From positions 186,001 through 250,000 of the forward strand of contig NZ_QGGW01000002.1 of assembly GCF_003148775.1 (NCBI RefSeq): a stretch of DNA of 64,000 nucleotides. Direction: 5' to 3'. Positions 61,685 to 64,000 of the stretch are shown here, piece by piece. Under the pieces are notes generated by a model. It ran no database searches, was not told the DNA's origin, and saw only the letters and a list, made by a program, of their open reading frames with translations. This DNA is from Roseicyclus mahoneyensis (lineage in GTDB: Bacteria > Pseudomonadota > Alphaproteobacteria > Rhodobacterales > Rhodobacteraceae). Positions within the stretch are counted from its first letter, which is position 1. Each line of letters starts with the position of its first letter. The position numbers and the translations under genes were made by a program.

Positions 61685-62973
61685 CGCTATCCTGGCTCCA
61701 GATCGTGCGCCTTGGCTTTGTGCAGATGGCGCTGGGGGCCATCGTCGTCTTGATGACCTCGACGCTCAACCGGTTGATGGTGGTGGAACTGGCGCTGCCT
61801 GCCGTCCTGCCTGGCGCATTGGTGGCGCTGCATTACGGCATCCAGATCACCCGGCCCCAATGGGGCTACAAATCCGACACCGGGGGCAAGCGGACGCGCT
61901 GGATCATCGGCGGCATGGGTATTCTTGCGCTGGGCGGGCTGACAGCAGCCTATGGCGTCGTGCTGATGGAAACCTCCTGGATGGCGGGCTTGATCGTGTC
62001 AGTTCTTGCCTATGCCGCGATTGGCGTGGGGGTCGGCGCCTCGGGCACGTCGCTGCTGGCACTGCTGGCCACGTCCACCGCGCCGCACCGTCGCCCTGCC
62101 GCGGCAACGATCACATGGCTGATGATGATCTTCGGCATCGCCGTGACGGCGGGGGTGTCGGGCCAGTTCCTCGACCCCTACACGCCCCTGCGTCTGATGG
62201 AAGTCGTCGGCGTCGTCACCTTGGGCGCCTTTGTCGTCACCTGCCTTGCCGTCCATGGGATCGAGCGCCGCGTCATCGCCCGGCCCGAAGGCCAGAGCGC
62301 CCCGTTCCTTGACGGCATGCGCGAGGTTTGGGCCGAACCCAAGGCCCGGATGTTCACCTTGTTCGTCTTTTTAAGCATGACCGCCTATTTCATGCAGGAA
62401 CTGATCCTGGAACCCTATGCCGGCCTCGTCTTCGGCTTCACGCCCGGCCAGTCGACCACGCTGTCGGGCGCGCAGAATGGCGGGGTTTTTCTTGGCATGG
62501 TCGTGGTCGGCATCGCGGGCACCGCGCTCAGGCTCTTCACGCTCAAGACATGGGTGGTGGCTGGCTGCATCGGGTCGGCGGCGTCGCTTGTGGGTATTTC
62601 GGCGCTGGGCCAGATCGGGCCAACCGCACCCTTGCTGCCTGCTGTCGTCACGATGGGCTTTTTCAACGGCATGTTCGCGGTCGCGGCGATCGGCAGCATG
62701 ATGGCGCTGGCCGGCGAGGGACGCGAGGCGCGCGAAGGCACGCGGATGGGCCTGTGGGGTGCCGCGCAGGCCATCGCCGCTGGCTTTGGCGGATTGGCGG
62801 GCGCCGCGTTGGCCGATCTGGCGCGGCTTGTTACCGATGACGCCTCGGCCTTTGGCGCCGTGTTCACGTTCGAGGCCCTTCTTTACCTTGCAGCCGCCGT
62901 CATGGCGCTGCGGGTGATGGAGGGCAAAACATCCATGTCGCCCCAGACCGGCGCGACGGTTCCGGGGGAATGA
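61675..62973 (+). CDS. bch2: PucC/LhaA family bacteriochlorophyll-delivery protein between bchG and bchP
   Basis: 432-residue MFS-fold protein (orf428 type) with 12 helices, paralogous to LhaA. Seen: MALGAIVVLMTSTLNRLMVV, PQWGYKSDTGGKRTRWIIGG, MQELILEPYAGLVFGFTPGQ and GLWGAAQAIAAGFGGLAGAA. Its fixed place between bchG and bchP suggests it works with the synthase and reductase, perhaps passing finished pigment to apoproteins. The symbol varies between species (bch2, bchP2, orf428). Confidence 0.9.
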   Translation: MAVTLSWLQIVRLGFVQMALGAIVVLMTSTLNRLMVVELALPAVLPGALVALHYGIQITRPQWGYKSDTGGKRTRWIIGGMGILALGGLTAAYGVVLMETSWMAGLIVSVLAYAAIGVGVGASGTSLLALLATSTAPHRRPAAATITWLMMIFGIAVTAGVSGQFLDPYTPLRLMEVVGVVTLGAFVVTCLAVHGIERRVIARPEGQSAPFLDGMREVWAEPKARMFTLFVFLSMTAYFMQELILEPYAGLVFGFTPGQSTTLSGAQNGGVFLGMVVVGIAGTALRLFTLKTWVVAGCIGSAASLVGISALGQIGPTAPLLPAVVTMGFFNGMFAVAAIGSMMALAGEGREAREGTRMGLWGAAQAIAAGFGGLAGAALADLARLVTDDASAFGAVFTFEALLYLAAAVMALRVMEGKTSMSPQTGATVPGE

Positions 62974-62975
62974 CC

Positions 62976-64000
62976 ATGAAATACGATGTCGTTGTCGTGG
63001 GCGGCGGCCCCTCGGGCGCAACAGCCGCCGAGGATCTGGCGCGCTCCGGGCACAAGGTGGCGATGATCGACCGCGCAGGCCGGATCAAGCCCTGCGGCGG
63101 TGCGATCCCGCCCCGCCTGATCCGTGATTTCCACATTCCGGACGATCAACTGGTCGCAAAGATCACGACTGCGCGCATGATCTCGCCCACCGGCCGCCGC
63201 GTCGACATCCCGATCGAAAACGGCTTTGTCGGCATGGTCGACCGGGAGCATTTCGACGAATTCCTGCGGGTGCGCGCGCAAGCGGCTGGCGCGGAGCGCG
63301 TGACCGGCACCTATACCAAGATCACCCGCGACAAGGACGGGACGCACGTCCACTACCGCGACAAGGCCAGCGGCGAGGATCGGGCACTGACCACCAAGCT
63401 TGTGATCGGCGCCGATGGCGCGCGCTCGAACGTTGCGCGCACGGAAATCAAGGACGGCGACAAGATCCCTTATGTCATCGCTTACCATGAAATCGTCGAG
63501 GCCCCCGGCCCCCGCGGGGACTATCACCCCGACCGCTGCGACGTGATCTATGACGGACGCATCAGCCCCGATTTCTACGGCTGGGTGTTTCCGCATGGCA
63601 AATCGGCCAGCATCGGGATGGGAAGCTTCCTGAAGGAGGTGGATCTGAAGAAGGCCACTGCCGATCTGCGCGAAGCCTCCGGCCTGACCGATTGCAAGAC
63701 CATCCGCAAGGAAGGCGCGCCGATCCCGCTGCGCCCGCTGGACGAATGGGACAACGGCCGCGACGTGGTGCTGGCGGGCGATGCCGCGGGCGTCGTGGCA
63801 CCGTCATCTGGCGAAGGGATCTACTATGCCATGGTTGGCGGCCGCGTCGCTGCGATTGCAGCGGCGACCAAGCTGCAGACCGGGATGATCAAAGACCTGC
63901 AACTTGCCCGTAAGCTGTTCATGCGGGAGCATAAATCGGTCTTCAAGGTGTTGGGCGCGATGCAAAACGCCTATTACAAATCCGACGAACGCCGGGAACG
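62976..64000 (+). CDS. bchP: Geranylgeranyl diphosphate reductase, 3' end cut by window end
   Basis: FAD-dependent reductase that saturates the geranylgeranyl tail of bacteriochlorophyll to phytol. 341 codons visible of about 390; no stop within the window. Seen: the dinucleotide motif VVVGGGPSGATAAEDLARSG (6-25), KPCGGAIPPRLI, KLVIGADGARSNVAR, YGWVFPHGKSASIGMGSF and VVLAGDAAGVVAPSSGEGIY. It starts 2 bp after the bch2 stop. The usual next gene, idi or puf/bch genes, lies beyond the edge. Confidence 0.94.
   Translation, partial: MKYDVVVVGGGPSGATAAEDLARSGHKVAMIDRAGRIKPCGGAIPPRLIRDFHIPDDQLVAKITTARMISPTGRRVDIPIENGFVGMVDREHFDEFLRVRAQAAGAERVTGTYTKITRDKDGTHVHYRDKASGEDRALTTKLVIGADGARSNVARTEIKDGDKIPYVIAYHEIVEAPGPRGDYHPDRCDVIYDGRISPDFYGWVFPHGKSASIGMGSFLKEVDLKKATADLREASGLTDCKTIRKEGAPIPLRPLDEWDNGRDVVLAGDAAGVVAPSSGEGIYYAMVGGRVAAIAAATKLQTGMIKDLQLARKLFMREHKSVFKVLGAMQNAYYKSDERRE

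Overview
The window is GC-rich DNA from an alphaproteobacterium of the order Rhodobacterales, most likely an aerobic anoxygenic phototroph of the Roseobacter/Rhodobacter type. The evidence is a purple-bacterial photosynthesis gene cluster with crtA (spheroidene monooxygenase), the O2-dependent cyclase acsF, puhABC, lhaA, ppaA-ppsR and hemA-cycA, in arrangements typical of that order. No rRNA, tRNA, CRISPR array, prophage or insertion sequence was recognised.

Layout. 1-3281: an RND efflux pump pair (permease cut by the window start) with its own promoter/operator, then about 450 bp without a recognisable gene. 3282-11374: a long-tailed DEAD-box helicase, a 2,4-dienoyl-CoA reductase-type flavoenzyme, and an ilvD-led operon (dihydroxy-acid dehydratase, lipoprotein, DUF6478-like protein, small unknown protein). 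11522-20307: CPBP-type membrane protease, accD-folC, small secreted proteins, a HupE/UreJ-like protein, a DUF4394-like protein, a DUF1801/YdeI-like protein, zapE and an MFS transporter. 20382-23761: ornithine cyclodeaminase-like, HAD and fghA genes in one coupled operon, then an AEC transporter divergent from a TetR regulator. 24614-28554: a tightly packed minus-strand run headed by adhC and ending in a NYN-LOTUS protein. With fghA, adhC gives the glutathione-dependent formaldehyde detoxification pathway. 28634-34397: an I78-type inhibitor and the rimP-nusA-ylxR-infB translation/transcription operon, preceded by a strong promoter and an intrinsic terminator (attenuator or sRNA).

34458-64000 is the photosynthesis gene cluster: crtI-crtB-tspO (minus), crtA-bchI-bchD-bchO (plus), then the long minus-strand superoperon bchF-bchN-bchB-bchH-bchL-bchM-lhaA-puhA-puhB-puhC-orf-acsF-puhE-hemA-cycA, then ppaA-ppsR (plus) and bchG-bch2-bchP (plus, bchP cut by the window end). 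Together these supply tetrapyrrole (hemA), Mg chelation (bchHID), methylation (bchM), cyclisation (acsF), dark protochlorophyllide reduction (bchLNB), vinyl hydration (bchF), esterification and phytol reduction (bchG, bchP), carotenoids (crtB, crtI, crtA), the reaction-centre H subunit and assembly factors, cytochrome c2, and the redox/light regulators. Five TGT-N12-ACA (PpsR/CrtJ) sites lie at the crtI/crtA, bchF/ppaA and bchG promoters.

The most unusual signals are: (i) a dispersed palindromic repeat with three intergenic copies and a fourth carried in frame inside bchB; (ii) an ilvD intrinsic terminator that also encodes part of the next gene's lipoprotein signal peptide; (iii) a dense array of inverted TTTACA-like half-sites ending in an 18-bp palindrome that spans the bchG start codon, where the mRNA may be leaderless; and (iv) a short terminated leader transcript ahead of rimP.
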